NCBI GenBank assembly: GCA_017455225.1
Contig: JAFTBL010000235.1
Coordinates: 1 to 14,200 of the forward strand
Direction: 5' to 3'
DNA from: Oscillospiraceae bacterium
GTDB taxonomy: Bacteria; Bacillota_A; Clostridia; Oscillospirales; Oscillospiraceae
DNA: 14,200 bases
The translations under genes were made by a program, and so were the position numbers. The notes beneath the pieces are model-generated. The model did not search any database and was not told where the DNA came from. It saw nothing but the letters and a program-made list of their open reading frames with translations. The stretch's first letter is position 1, and each line of letters starts with the position of its first letter. This document shows, in pieces, positions 1 through 7,193 of the stretch.

Positions 1-801
1 ACGGAGATCCGCGGCGCCATGATGGGCGCTGTCTACAACAAGGTGAGCGTGGACGAGCTGGGCCGCCCCTCCTATCAGTGGGTGAAGACGTCTGACAGCA
101 GCGCCTTGACCTCGGTGTACGCCGACACGCCGGTGGCCGTGGTAGAGGGCGGCGCCACGTGGGACGAGATCTCCGCGTCCGTCGGTCTTACCTCCGAGAT
201 GGAGTCCACGCTGCTGAACATGGGCCACTGGACCCGCCGTATGTTCAACTACGGCATCTGGATGGAGGGCGCAGTCCCCGACGGCTACGGCTGCAACTGG
301 CCTGCCCACAATGCGGGCACCTACCTCACCAAGGGCTGGACGATGGAGATCTACGATATCTATTCCATCGTGGGCGCTCAGTTTGACGGCAATACCTACG
401 AGTCCCGCGCCTATGACATGATCGTTTACAGCGATCTGGTCGCCGAGGTCAAGACCATCGACGGTGCCAAGCGTCTGGGCATGTACGGCGAGCGTAACGG
501 CGAGCCCTACGGCTGGTGGGACGTGAGCAGCTATCTCCCCCTGGACGCGACGGCTGACGGCGTCTACGTCATGCATTGGAGCGGACGCACCAGCCAGGTC
601 AAGGATCTCACGAGTGCCGCCACGCTGGCCGGCAAGCTGACGGCGTTTGACCTGACCGCCGGCACCGCCGCGGTGGACGGCGCGTCCAAGGCGCTGAGCG
701 ACCGGTTCAACTACGGCCGCTCGCTGATGACGGAGGCGAACCTGAACAAGCACTTCGTGTTCTATCTGGATTCCTTCGGCAACATTCTGGGCGCCAAGCT
801 G
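1..801 (+). repeat. Duplicated surface-protein module, copy A
   Basis: This stretch aligns at DNA level with 2272-3090; copy B is 18 bases (6 codons) longer, the gaps falling around the WPAHNAG / WTDPVNNPGYG segment. Bases 661-720 match 2950-3009 without a mismatch over 60 bases. Similarity stops just after the codons for FGNILGA-L, so the two proteins share a module and then differ. Confidence 0.88.
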
Positions 802-1608
802 GAAAGCCCCTCCATCGAGGTCAGCATGACGCTGAGCCAGATGATCGGCTACCACTTCATCCTCGATCTGGACGAGGCGTATGCTTCGGCCACGATGGTG
901 TTTGAAAAGAACGGCGTGACCTCCGGGCCGGTGTCCGGCGAGCGTCTGGCCGACGGCAAGTATCAGTTCACCTATACCATGACGGCCAAGGAGGCCGACG
1001 ACGCCATCACCGCCACGCTCTACTACGGCGGCGACGTGCTGACCTCCGCCCAGACCTCCGGCAGCGCCTATCTCACTGCCGTGGAGGCGACCTACGGCGC
1101 CGACAGCACCTACGGGCGCATTGCCGCTGCCGCTCTGAATTACAGCAAGGCGGCGCAGATCTATTTCCAGTACGGCTCCTACGAATCCGTATCGCTGGAT
1201 CTGAGCGGTGTTTCCGTGGCGGATCAGGACACCTACTTCAGATTCGTGGACAGCAGCGACCCCAACGTTACCTATTACGGCAAGAGCTTTTTGGCCAAGG
1301 ACGTGACCATCCTGCGCATCTGGCTGCGCACTGCGGCCGCGCCTGAGGTCACCGTCACGCTGGACGGTCAGCCGGTGAATGGCGTCAAGGTCGCCGCCAA
1401 TGCCCTGAATGCAGGCTACTACTGCATCGATATCCCCGTGGCGCCCGGCAACCTGAGCAAGTTCTTCCACATTGCCGTCGCCGGTGCGATGGAGTTCGAC
1501 ATGGGCGTTTACGATTACGTCAAGCAGGCTCTGAGCGAGCAGTCGGAGAAGACGGCGCTGGTCGATCTGTGCAAGGCACTGTACGCCTACGGTGAGGCCG
1601 CAAAGTAA
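1..1608 (+). CDS. Modular SLH-family-like surface protein, 5' partial
   Basis: The reading frame is open from the first base, and the first codons align with the middle of the next surface protein gene, so the true start lies left of the window; the methionines at base 19 are internal. About 535 residues are visible. The first ~267 residues (to base 801) are the second half of a module typical of Clostridia S-layer-homology proteins: an ELGRPSYQW segment, a DTPVAVVEGG segment, a GMYGERNGEPYGWWDVSSYL segment and a closing FYLDSFGNILGAKL. The last ~268 residues are a different, beta-rich domain ending in DLCKALYAYGEAAK, a type of C-terminal segment I associate with secreted proteins of gut Clostridia. 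There is no wall-sorting motif or C-terminal membrane helix, so attachment, if any, would come from SLH-like repeats upstream. A surface or S-layer-associated role is inferred; no enzymatic motif is seen. Confidence 0.85.
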   Translation, partial: TEIRGAMMGAVYNKVSVDELGRPSYQWVKTSDSSALTSVYADTPVAVVEGGATWDEISASVGLTSEMESTLLNMGHWTRRMFNYGIWMEGAVPDGYGCNWPAHNAGTYLTKGWTMEIYDIYSIVGAQFDGNTYESRAYDMIVYSDLVAEVKTIDGAKRLGMYGERNGEPYGWWDVSSYLPLDATADGVYVMHWSGRTSQVKDLTSAATLAGKLTAFDLTAGTAAVDGASKALSDRFNYGRSLMTEANLNKHFVFYLDSFGNILGAKLESPSIEVSMTLSQMIGYHFILDLDEAYASATMVFEKNGVTSGPVSGERLADGKYQFTYTMTAKEADDAITATLYYGGDVLTSAQTSGSAYLTAVEATYGADSTYGRIAAAALNYSKAAQIYFQYGSYESVSLDLSGVSVADQDTYFRFVDSSDPNVTYYGKSFLAKDVTILRIWLRTAAAPEVTVTLDGQPVNGVKVAANALNAGYYCIDIPVAPGNLSKFFHIAVAGAMEFDMGVYDYVKQALSEQSEKTALVDLCKALYAYGEAAK

Positions 1609-1616
1609 AAGGAGGG
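1609..1616 (+). promoter_or_regulatory. Strong ribosome binding site of the small peptide gene
   Basis: AAGGAGGG lies 7 bases before the ATG at 1624 and overlaps the end of the TAA stop of the preceding gene. This near-perfect Shine-Dalgarno sequence is the main reason to accept the very short frame that follows as a real gene, and it suggests translation is coupled to the upstream surface protein. Confidence 0.75.
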
Positions 1617-1623
1617 AGCAGCC

Positions 1624-1737
1624 ATGAAACTGATCTACGAGACCCCGGATCTAAACGTACATTCTCTTCGGTCTTGGAACGTGATCTGTGCTTCCGAAGA
1701 CCCGGTGCTGGCAGACGATGAGTCTCCGGTGATCTGA
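1624..1737 (+). CDS. Small peptide (37 aa) between surface protein genes
   Basis: The peptide begins MKLIYETPDLNVHSL, continues with a WNVICAS segment and ends in an acidic tail (EDPVLADDESPVI). It starts 15 bases after the stop of the upstream surface protein gene behind a strong ribosome binding site and ends 45 bases before the start of the next. There is no signal peptide, no membrane segment and no GG leader-cleavage site. From memory, gut Clostridia carry many uncharacterised 35-50 residue peptides of the form MKxxYExPxLxVxxxxxxDVIxxS followed by an acidic or Gly/Ser-rich tail, and this one fits that shape (with NVICAS in place of DVIxxS). The function of that class is unknown to me. 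It could be a short regulatory or precursor peptide, or a surface-associated tag. That it is a gene is fairly likely; its role is open. Confidence 0.6.
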   Translation: MKLIYETPDLNVHSLRSWNVICASEDPVLADDESPVI

Positions 1738-1782
1738 TCGCCGGTGCATCGCTATCCTACGAAAAACAGAAAGGGGACCGAC

Positions 1783-4700
1783 ATGAAGACGATCAACAGG
1801 CTATGGGCCCTTGCGCTGGCAGCGATCATGCTTGTGTCGCTGCTGGGCGGAGGCCTTGCCGTGACAAGAGCGGAGGCCGCGCCCGGCACCGGCGTCAGCG
1901 AAACGTATCCGGAAGCCACGGAGCTTTTGACGGCTCTTGGCGTGATGGACAACAGCGCCAAGGCGTGGACGGACGCTATTACGCCGGAGGAGGCCAACAG
2001 CATCATCAAGACGGCCTTTTTCGACGCGCCGCTCAATCCCTACAACTGGGGGTATACGGAAACGATCCCCGCCGGCGCCACGGTCACGGGCGGGCAGTTC
2101 CTGCACAGCGCCAATTCCGGTCTGGGCTGGGGACTGGCGGACAGCGTGATGATCGCTTATTCCCGTCTGACCCGCGGCATCGAGGGCTATGACGCGTCTG
2201 CCGCCCTGACTCGCGAGCAGGCTGCCCAGCTGCTGGTGAACTGCATGAAGTCCACCGCCGGATACAACAGCACGGAGATCCGCGGCGTCATGATGGGCGT
2301 CAACTACGTCAAGACCGGCACCGACGAGATGGGGCGGCCGTCCTATCAGTGGGTGAAGACGTCCGACGGCAGCGCGCTGACGGCGTCGTATCAGGATACG
2401 CCCATTGCGGTGCTGGAGGGCGGCTCCACCTGGGGGCAGATGGCGGAAGCCGTCGGTCTGACCCAGGAGGTGGTGAGCACGCTGCTCAATTCCGGCCGCT
2501 GGTCGGAGCGCATGTTCAACAACGCCGTATACATGGAGGGCGCGGCCCCCGACGGCTACACCTGCTTCTGGACGGATCCGGTGAACAACCCCGGCTACGG
2601 CACCGCCTATCTGGCCAAGGGCTGGACGCTGGCGATCTACGACGCGTATAAGCCGGTGGGCGCTCTGCTGGACGGCAATACCTTCACCTCCCGCGCCTAT
2701 GACGTGATCGTGTTCAGCGATCTGATCGCGCAGGTCAAGACCGAGGGCGGCGCCAAGCGCCTGGGCATGTACGGCGAGCGCCACGGCGAGCCCTACGGCT
2801 GGTGGGACGTGAGCGACTACCTGCCCGCCATCAGCAGCACCGCCGACGGCATCTACGTCATGCACTGGAGCAGCGTGTATTCCCGTGTCAACGATCTGAC
2901 GGCCGCCGATACGCTGGGCGGCAAGCTGACGGCGTTCGATATCAACGGCGGCACCGCCGCGGTGGACGGCGCGTCCAAGGCGCTGAGCGACCGGTTCAAC
3001 TACGGCCGCGCGCTGATGACGGACGATAATCTCAACAAGTATTTCGTGTTCTATCTGGACTCCTTCGGCAACATTCTGGGCGCCGAGCTGTGCCAGCATA
3101 CCATGTCCGCGTGGGCGCTGAAGGACGCGTCCGTCCACGCCCGCACCTGCTCTGACTGCGGCTTTGAGGAAACGGAGGCTCACAGCACGGAGCTGCGCGA
3201 TTACAAGGCTCCGACGGTTTCCGAGCCCGGCTATACCGGCGACACGTACTGCACGGTCTGCGGCGGTCTGGTGGCCTCCGGCTCCCCGATCCCCGTGTCC
3301 GACTGCGAGCATGAGGCGGGCGAGCCGGTGCGGGAGAATGAGATATCCGCCACCTGCGACGACCCCGGCAGCTACGACGCGGTGACGTACTGCAAAAACT
3401 GCAGCATCAAGCTCACCTCGGAGCACGTGGTGGTGCCCGCAAAGGGCCACGCGTGGAAGGAAATGGAGCGCGTGGACGCCACCGACACCAAGGGCGGGCA
3501 CGTGAGCTACGTCTGTGAGAACGATTCCTCCCATACCAAGACCGAGGAGCTCCCGGCCAAGCTGTCGGGGAAGACGAATTACAAAGAGGCGGTGGCGCTG
3601 AGCAAGGCGCTGGGTCTGGACGGCGGCAACGACATCTGGAACACGCCCCTCACCGGCGCGGAGGCCAATCAGCTTCTGCAGACGCTGTATGACGGCCCCG
3701 GCTTTGTGGACGCGTGGGCGCCCGGGTTTGCCGACGGCGCCACGGTCACCGGCGAGCAGTTCATCAGCAAGGCACTGGTCACCATCGGCTGGAACTACGG
3801 CAACGACCCGCTTTTCGGCGCGTACCACAATCTGGAAAAGGGACTGGGCGAGGATTACGACCCCACCAAGCCGCTGAATCGGGATCAGGGCATGCAGATG
3901 TTCCTGAACGCGCTGAAGACCACCCCCACCTACAACATCGAGACCTACAAGCATCAGGATCCCGGCATCAACCTCACGCTGGTCAAGACCGGTGAGGACG
4001 CCGATCACCGGCCCTCCTACAAGTGGCAGCAAAACGGTGCGGATCTGACCGACAGCTTTGCCGACACGCCGGTGGCCCGGGTGCGGGGCGGCTGCCCGTG
4101 GAACACCATCCTCAACGCGGTGCACTATATCACCGACGACGGCATCGCTCCCGCCCAGTTCCGCTGGTCGGAGGAGGGCGGCGCGTTCACGGACTTCGTG
4201 CCCAAGCGCCATTCTGACGACACCACGCCCTTCAAGGACAAGGAGTGGATCCTGGACGTCTATTTCGACTACAGCACGCCCCACAACGGCTATGAATTCA
4301 GCATCATCGCCTATAAGAGCGACGAGGTGCTTCCCGGCGAGGAGAAGCCCGACACCTACTATCCCGAGGCGGTGGAACTGATGAGCGCGCTGGGCTGGAT
4401 GGACGGCGACAACAAGGACTGGAAGCAGCCCATCACCGGCGCGGAGGCCAACCGCGTTCTGCAGGCGCTGTATGACGGCCCCGGCTTTGTGAACGCGTGG
4501 GCGCCCGGCTTCGACCCCAATGAGGAGATCACCGGCTTTGAGTTCACCGGCAAGGCGCTGGTGACCATCGGCTGGAACTACAACAACGACGCGCTGTTCA
4601 CAGCCTACAACCATCTGGAAAAGGGCCTCAAGCCGTGGCACTACGGCTGCTATATGACCCTGACCCGTGAGCAGGCGGCGCAGATCGCGCTGAACACCCT

Positions 4701-5229
4701 CAAGGCCATGCCCACCTATAATCTGGCTACGCTGAAGGCCAACGACCCCGGCATCGGCCTGACGCTGGTGAAAACGGGCACGGACTGGCGCGGCCGCCCC
4801 TACTACAAGTGGCAGCGCAATGGCGCGGACGTGACGGACAGCTACCGTGATATGCCGGTCACCACCAGTCAGGGCGGCATCATCTGGAGCGACATCCTCA
4901 CCGCCGTGGGCGACGCTGGCGAGATCAACTTCGAGCAGCTGTTCCGCATCAGCGAAAGCGGCGGCGCCTATTCCGACTACATCGGCAGGCAGCATCCCAA
5001 CTACGAGGTGTTCAAGACCGAGGATTGGGCGGTGGAGGTCTTTTTGGACTACCGCGCCAGCGACACCACCTACGCCTACAGTGTGATCACCTATGAGGGC
5101 CTCGTCGACAATCCCGACACGGGCGACGAAACGGAGCCGGCGCTGTTCGCGCTGCTGGCGCTATTCGCCGCGGCGGCGATGGCGGCCGTGCTGGTGATCG
5201 GCCGGAAGAAGAAAGTATACAGCGCGTAA
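1783..5229 (+). CDS. Large three-module SLH-like surface protein with NPDTG sorting signal
   Basis: 1148 residues. The ATG at 1783 is preferred because AAAGGGG precedes it by a good distance and the signal peptide then begins at once (MKTINRLWALALAAIMLVSL, cleavage near A32 in the AEA-APG context); a GTG at 1744 in frame has no such support. Layout: module 1, residues 42-436, with divergent SLH-like pairs (ATELLTALGVMD ... LTREQAAQLLV), a TDEMGRPSYQW segment and a closing YLDSFGNILG; residues 437-597, a Cys-rich stretch with CxxC at 456/459, 490/493 and 537/540; module 2 from about residue 600; module 3 from about residue 860, both shorter than module 1. The C-terminus has NPDTG at 1110-1114, a hydrophobic helix at about 1119-1139 and a RKKK tail, the layout of a sortase substrate with a non-LPxTG motif. 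The protein is therefore probably exported and linked to the wall, possibly also bound through SLH-like repeats. Ligand and function are unknown; a structural or adhesive role is inferred. Confidence 0.88.
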   Translation: MKTINRLWALALAAIMLVSLLGGGLAVTRAEAAPGTGVSETYPEATELLTALGVMDNSAKAWTDAITPEEANSIIKTAFFDAPLNPYNWGYTETIPAGATVTGGQFLHSANSGLGWGLADSVMIAYSRLTRGIEGYDASAALTREQAAQLLVNCMKSTAGYNSTEIRGVMMGVNYVKTGTDEMGRPSYQWVKTSDGSALTASYQDTPIAVLEGGSTWGQMAEAVGLTQEVVSTLLNSGRWSERMFNNAVYMEGAAPDGYTCFWTDPVNNPGYGTAYLAKGWTLAIYDAYKPVGALLDGNTFTSRAYDVIVFSDLIAQVKTEGGAKRLGMYGERHGEPYGWWDVSDYLPAISSTADGIYVMHWSSVYSRVNDLTAADTLGGKLTAFDINGGTAAVDGASKALSDRFNYGRALMTDDNLNKYFVFYLDSFGNILGAELCQHTMSAWALKDASVHARTCSDCGFEETEAHSTELRDYKAPTVSEPGYTGDTYCTVCGGLVASGSPIPVSDCEHEAGEPVRENEISATCDDPGSYDAVTYCKNCSIKLTSEHVVVPAKGHAWKEMERVDATDTKGGHVSYVCENDSSHTKTEELPAKLSGKTNYKEAVALSKALGLDGGNDIWNTPLTGAEANQLLQTLYDGPGFVDAWAPGFADGATVTGEQFISKALVTIGWNYGNDPLFGAYHNLEKGLGEDYDPTKPLNRDQGMQMFLNALKTTPTYNIETYKHQDPGINLTLVKTGEDADHRPSYKWQQNGADLTDSFADTPVARVRGGCPWNTILNAVHYITDDGIAPAQFRWSEEGGAFTDFVPKRHSDDTTPFKDKEWILDVYFDYSTPHNGYEFSIIAYKSDEVLPGEEKPDTYYPEAVELMSALGWMDGDNKDWKQPITGAEANRVLQALYDGPGFVNAWAPGFDPNEEITGFEFTGKALVTIGWNYNNDALFTAYNHLEKGLKPWHYGCYMTLTREQAAQIALNTLKAMPTYNLATLKANDPGIGLTLVKTGTDWRGRPYYKWQRNGADVTDSYRDMPVTTSQGGIIWSDILTAVGDAGEINFEQLFRISESGGAYSDYIGRQHPNYEVFKTEDWAVEVFLDYRASDTTYAYSVITYEGLVDNPDTGDETEPALFALLALFAAAAMAAVLVIGRKKKVYSA
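2272..3090 (+). repeat. Duplicated surface-protein module, copy B
   Basis: Partner of the copy at the left edge. The complete protein shows what probably precedes the visible part of the truncated gene: a signal peptide and an SLH-like region. The near-identity points to tandem gene duplication or recent gene conversion. Confidence 0.88.
3580..4320 (+). repeat. Internal SLH-like module 2
   Basis: Encodes YKEAVALSKALGLDGG ... TGAEANQLLQ ... LYDGPGFVDAWAPGF ... ALVTIGWNYGND ... HRPSYKWQQNGADLTDSF ... DTPVARVRGG. It aligns with module 3 downstream, including identical DNA for the LYDGPGFV codons. Compared with module 1 it lacks the YLDSFGNILG closing half, so it is a shortened copy of the same design. 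Boundaries are approximate. Confidence 0.75.
4360..5100 (+). repeat. Internal SLH-like module 3
   Basis: Encodes YPEAVELMSALGWMDGD ... TGAEANRVLQ ... LYDGPGFVNAWAPGF ... ALVTIGWNYNND ... LTREQAAQIALNTL ... RGRPYYKWQRNGADVTDSY. It is the second copy of the shorter module and leads straight into the NPDTG sorting signal. Boundaries are approximate. Confidence 0.75.
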
Positions 5230-5241
5230 GACAAACTGACC

Positions 5242-5272
5242 GTCCCCTCCCCGCCGCCGGCGGGGAGGGGAC
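5242..5272 (+). terminator. Perfect GC-rich hairpin after the surface protein gene
   Basis: GTCCCCTCCCCGCC (5242-5255) pairs fully with GGCGGGGAGGGGAC (5259-5272) around a GCC loop: 14 bp with no mismatch, 12 bases after the stop codon. No T-run follows (next bases are CCATCCC), so it is not a textbook intrinsic terminator. It could be a weak or assisted terminator, an mRNA 3'-end stabiliser, or a small palindromic extragenic element. It marks the likely boundary between the surface-protein genes and the downstream operon. Confidence 0.6.
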
Positions 5273-5311
5273 CCATCCCAACGGCACGGACGAGCGCAAA
5301 CGGAGGAGAGC

Positions 5312-7174
5312 ATGGAGCAGCTGAAGATGTACCGGGACGCGGCGTTGCCGGCGGCGGAATATAGCCTGCCGGCGGGCTATACGCTGTCGCTGTACCGGGA
5401 TGAGCGGGATCGCGCCGGCTGGTGCGATTGCTGCCGGGACGGCCTGATCGCCGACGAGGCGGGCGAGGAGGAATATCTGCGTACCATCGACGGTGTCAAG
5501 GGCATCCGCCCGCAGGAGGACGTGTTCTTTCTGGATTGGGGCGGGGAGCACGTTGGCACCGTTACCGCCTATGTGGACGAAAAAGGCGTGGGCTTCATGC
5601 ACATGTTGGGCCTGCGTACCGCTCACCGGGGCAAGGGACTTTGCAAGGTGCTGGTCCGCGTCGCGCTGCAGCATCTGGCGACCCTTTCGCCCGCCATCGT
5701 GGAGCTGACCACCGACGAGTGGCGCCGTTCGGCCATCCGCAGCTATCTGAACGAGGGCTTTCTGCCGGTGGAATACGACATCGGCATGCAGGATCGCTGG
5801 GAGCAGGTGCTGGAGGAGTTGGGCGTGGACAGTGCGCTGATGCTCTATGACGACGGCACCCCGTATCAAACGATCTTCCGCAAGAGCAAGGCACCCGTGG
5901 TGCGCTTCGGCGTGCTGGGCGCCGGCCGCGGCAAGTGCATGATGGACTACTGCGCCAAGGCGGGCAACGCCGTGCTGGTGGCGGTGTGCGACAAATCCGC
6001 CGCCCGGCTGCAGGAGGCCAGAGATCTGTACGGCAGCGGCGACATCACCTTTTATGAGGATTTCGACGCCTTCCTTGCCCACGACATGGACTGCGTGGTG
6101 CTGGCCAACTACGCCAACGAGCACGCACCCTACGCCATCCGGTGCATGGAGGCGGGCAAGCACGTTTTGAGCGAGGTGCTGCCCGCCCAGACGCTGCAGG
6201 AGGCGGTGGAGCTGATCGAAACGGTGGAGCGCACCGGCCGGATCTACGCCTACGCGGAAAACTACTGCTATATGCCCGCGCCACGCAAGATCAAGTGGTA
6301 CTATGAGGCCGGCGCGCTGGGCAAGTTCGAGTACGGCGAGGGCGAGTATATGCACAACTGCGAGCCGGAATGGCACCGGCTCACCGGGGGAGACCCCCGC
6401 CATTGGCGCAACACCATGAGCGCCTTCTACTATTGCACCCACTCCGTGGGGCCGCTGCTCCATATCACGGGGCTGCGCCCGGTGCGGGTGTCGGGGTTTG
6501 AGGCCCCGTTCAACGACAGGATGTACCGCATGGGCGCCAAGGCCGGCCCCTTTGCGGTGGAGATGATCACGCTGGAAAACGGCGCCATGGTGAAAAGCCT
6601 CCACGGCGTCGGCCCCTCCAGAAGCTCCATCTGGTTCTCCGTTTACGGCTCCAAGGGCCGCATGGAAAGCGCCAGAGAGGACGCAGGTCAAGGCTATGTG
6701 ACCACGCTTTATACCAACTGCGACGGCTCCGAGGGCGACAACTGGTGGTGCCCCGGGCAGTCCTCGCCCACCGACGGCATCAGCGCCGCGGCGGAGGGCT
6801 TCGGCCACGGCAGTTCGGATTACTATATCATGTACCATATGGTGCAGAAGCTCCGCGGCAACCGCAACGCCGACACGGTGGACGTGTACGAGGCGGTGGA
6901 TATGTTCCTGCCGGGTCTGTTCGGCTACTTCAGCGCGCTGCAGGGCGGCGCGCCGCAGGACATCCCGGATCTGCGCGATCCGGCGGTGCGGGACAAATAC
7001 CGGCACGACACCCGCTGCACCGATCCCCGCGTTGCCGGAGATCAGCTGCTGCCCAGCTATTCCCGGGGCGACCCGGCCATCCCGCAGGAGGTCTATGATT
7101 ATATTGCGTCCATCCCGGACAACGTGGAGAACAACCGCGCCTACCGCAAGACGCTGGATGCGCCGCAAGCGTGA
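5312..7174 (+). CDS. GNAT acetyltransferase fused to Gfo/Idh/MocA-family oxidoreductase
   Basis: 620 residues, no signal peptide, so cytoplasmic. GGAGGA at 5302-5307 supports the ATG at 5312. Residues ~20-190 form a GNAT domain: HMLGLRTAHRGKGLCKVLV (about 97-115) is the acetyl-CoA pyrophosphate-binding motif (R106-G-K-G109), followed by ELTTDEWRRSAIRSYLNEGF, the usual late GNAT segment. Residues ~196-590 form a Gfo/Idh/MocA protein: a dinucleotide-binding turn VLGAGRGK (201-208), AVCDKSAARL at the second strand, AGKHVLSEVLPAQTLQEA (281-298) where the family usually has an E-K-P motif, and YYCTHSVGPLLHITG (373-387) with H377 at the position of a family active-site His. The family uses NAD(P)(H) for redox or redox-assisted reactions on sugars and polyols. 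The length equals one GNAT plus one full oxidoreductase, and one uninterrupted frame links them, so this is a true fusion. An N-acetyl- or O-acetyl-sugar substrate is inferred from the esterases downstream. Probably first gene of a four-gene operon. Confidence 0.88.
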   Translation: MEQLKMYRDAALPAAEYSLPAGYTLSLYRDERDRAGWCDCCRDGLIADEAGEEEYLRTIDGVKGIRPQEDVFFLDWGGEHVGTVTAYVDEKGVGFMHMLGLRTAHRGKGLCKVLVRVALQHLATLSPAIVELTTDEWRRSAIRSYLNEGFLPVEYDIGMQDRWEQVLEELGVDSALMLYDDGTPYQTIFRKSKAPVVRFGVLGAGRGKCMMDYCAKAGNAVLVAVCDKSAARLQEARDLYGSGDITFYEDFDAFLAHDMDCVVLANYANEHAPYAIRCMEAGKHVLSEVLPAQTLQEAVELIETVERTGRIYAYAENYCYMPAPRKIKWYYEAGALGKFEYGEGEYMHNCEPEWHRLTGGDPRHWRNTMSAFYYCTHSVGPLLHITGLRPVRVSGFEAPFNDRMYRMGAKAGPFAVEMITLENGAMVKSLHGVGPSRSSIWFSVYGSKGRMESAREDAGQGYVTTLYTNCDGSEGDNWWCPGQSSPTDGISAAAEGFGHGSSDYYIMYHMVQKLRGNRNADTVDVYEAVDMFLPGLFGYFSALQGGAPQDIPDLRDPAVRDKYRHDTRCTDPRVAGDQLLPSYSRGDPAIPQEVYDYIASIPDNVENNRAYRKTLDAPQA

Positions 7175-7193
7175 GAAACAGGGGGAAATGACG

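Noticed and set aside
19..24. ATG-ATG near the left edge as the start of the first gene
   Set aside because: The reading frame and the homology to the second surface protein continue to base 1, and the bases before it are coding in the paralogue, so the gene is truncated by the window.
1744..1782. GTG start 13 codons upstream of the large surface protein start
   Set aside because: No Shine-Dalgarno sequence precedes it, and it adds a polar stretch ahead of a signal peptide that already begins properly at 1783.
1609..1782. Possible RiPP or bacteriocin cluster around the small peptide
   Set aside because: No modification enzyme, leader peptidase or ABC exporter gene is visible nearby, and the peptide lacks a GG cleavage site; only the peptide itself is kept as a finding.
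1801..4995. Very long open frame on the minus strand opposite the large surface protein gene
   Set aside because: It is a composition effect: the sense gene uses mostly codons ending in C or G, which leaves the opposite strand nearly free of stops. Its translation is rich in Arg/His/Val/Ala/Gly without domains, whereas the sense product has a signal peptide, repeats and a sorting signal.
5087..7168. Long minus-strand frame opposite the GNAT-oxidoreductase fusion
   Set aside because: Same composition effect; the sense strand has clear cofactor-binding motifs and a ribosome binding site, the antisense product has none.
7032..7193. Upstream in-frame ATG extension of the NlpC/P60-like gene
   Set aside because: It would overlap the end of the fusion gene by 140 bases, encodes an Arg-rich segment that would bury the signal peptide, and has no ribosome binding site; the ATG at 7194 has one at the proper distance.
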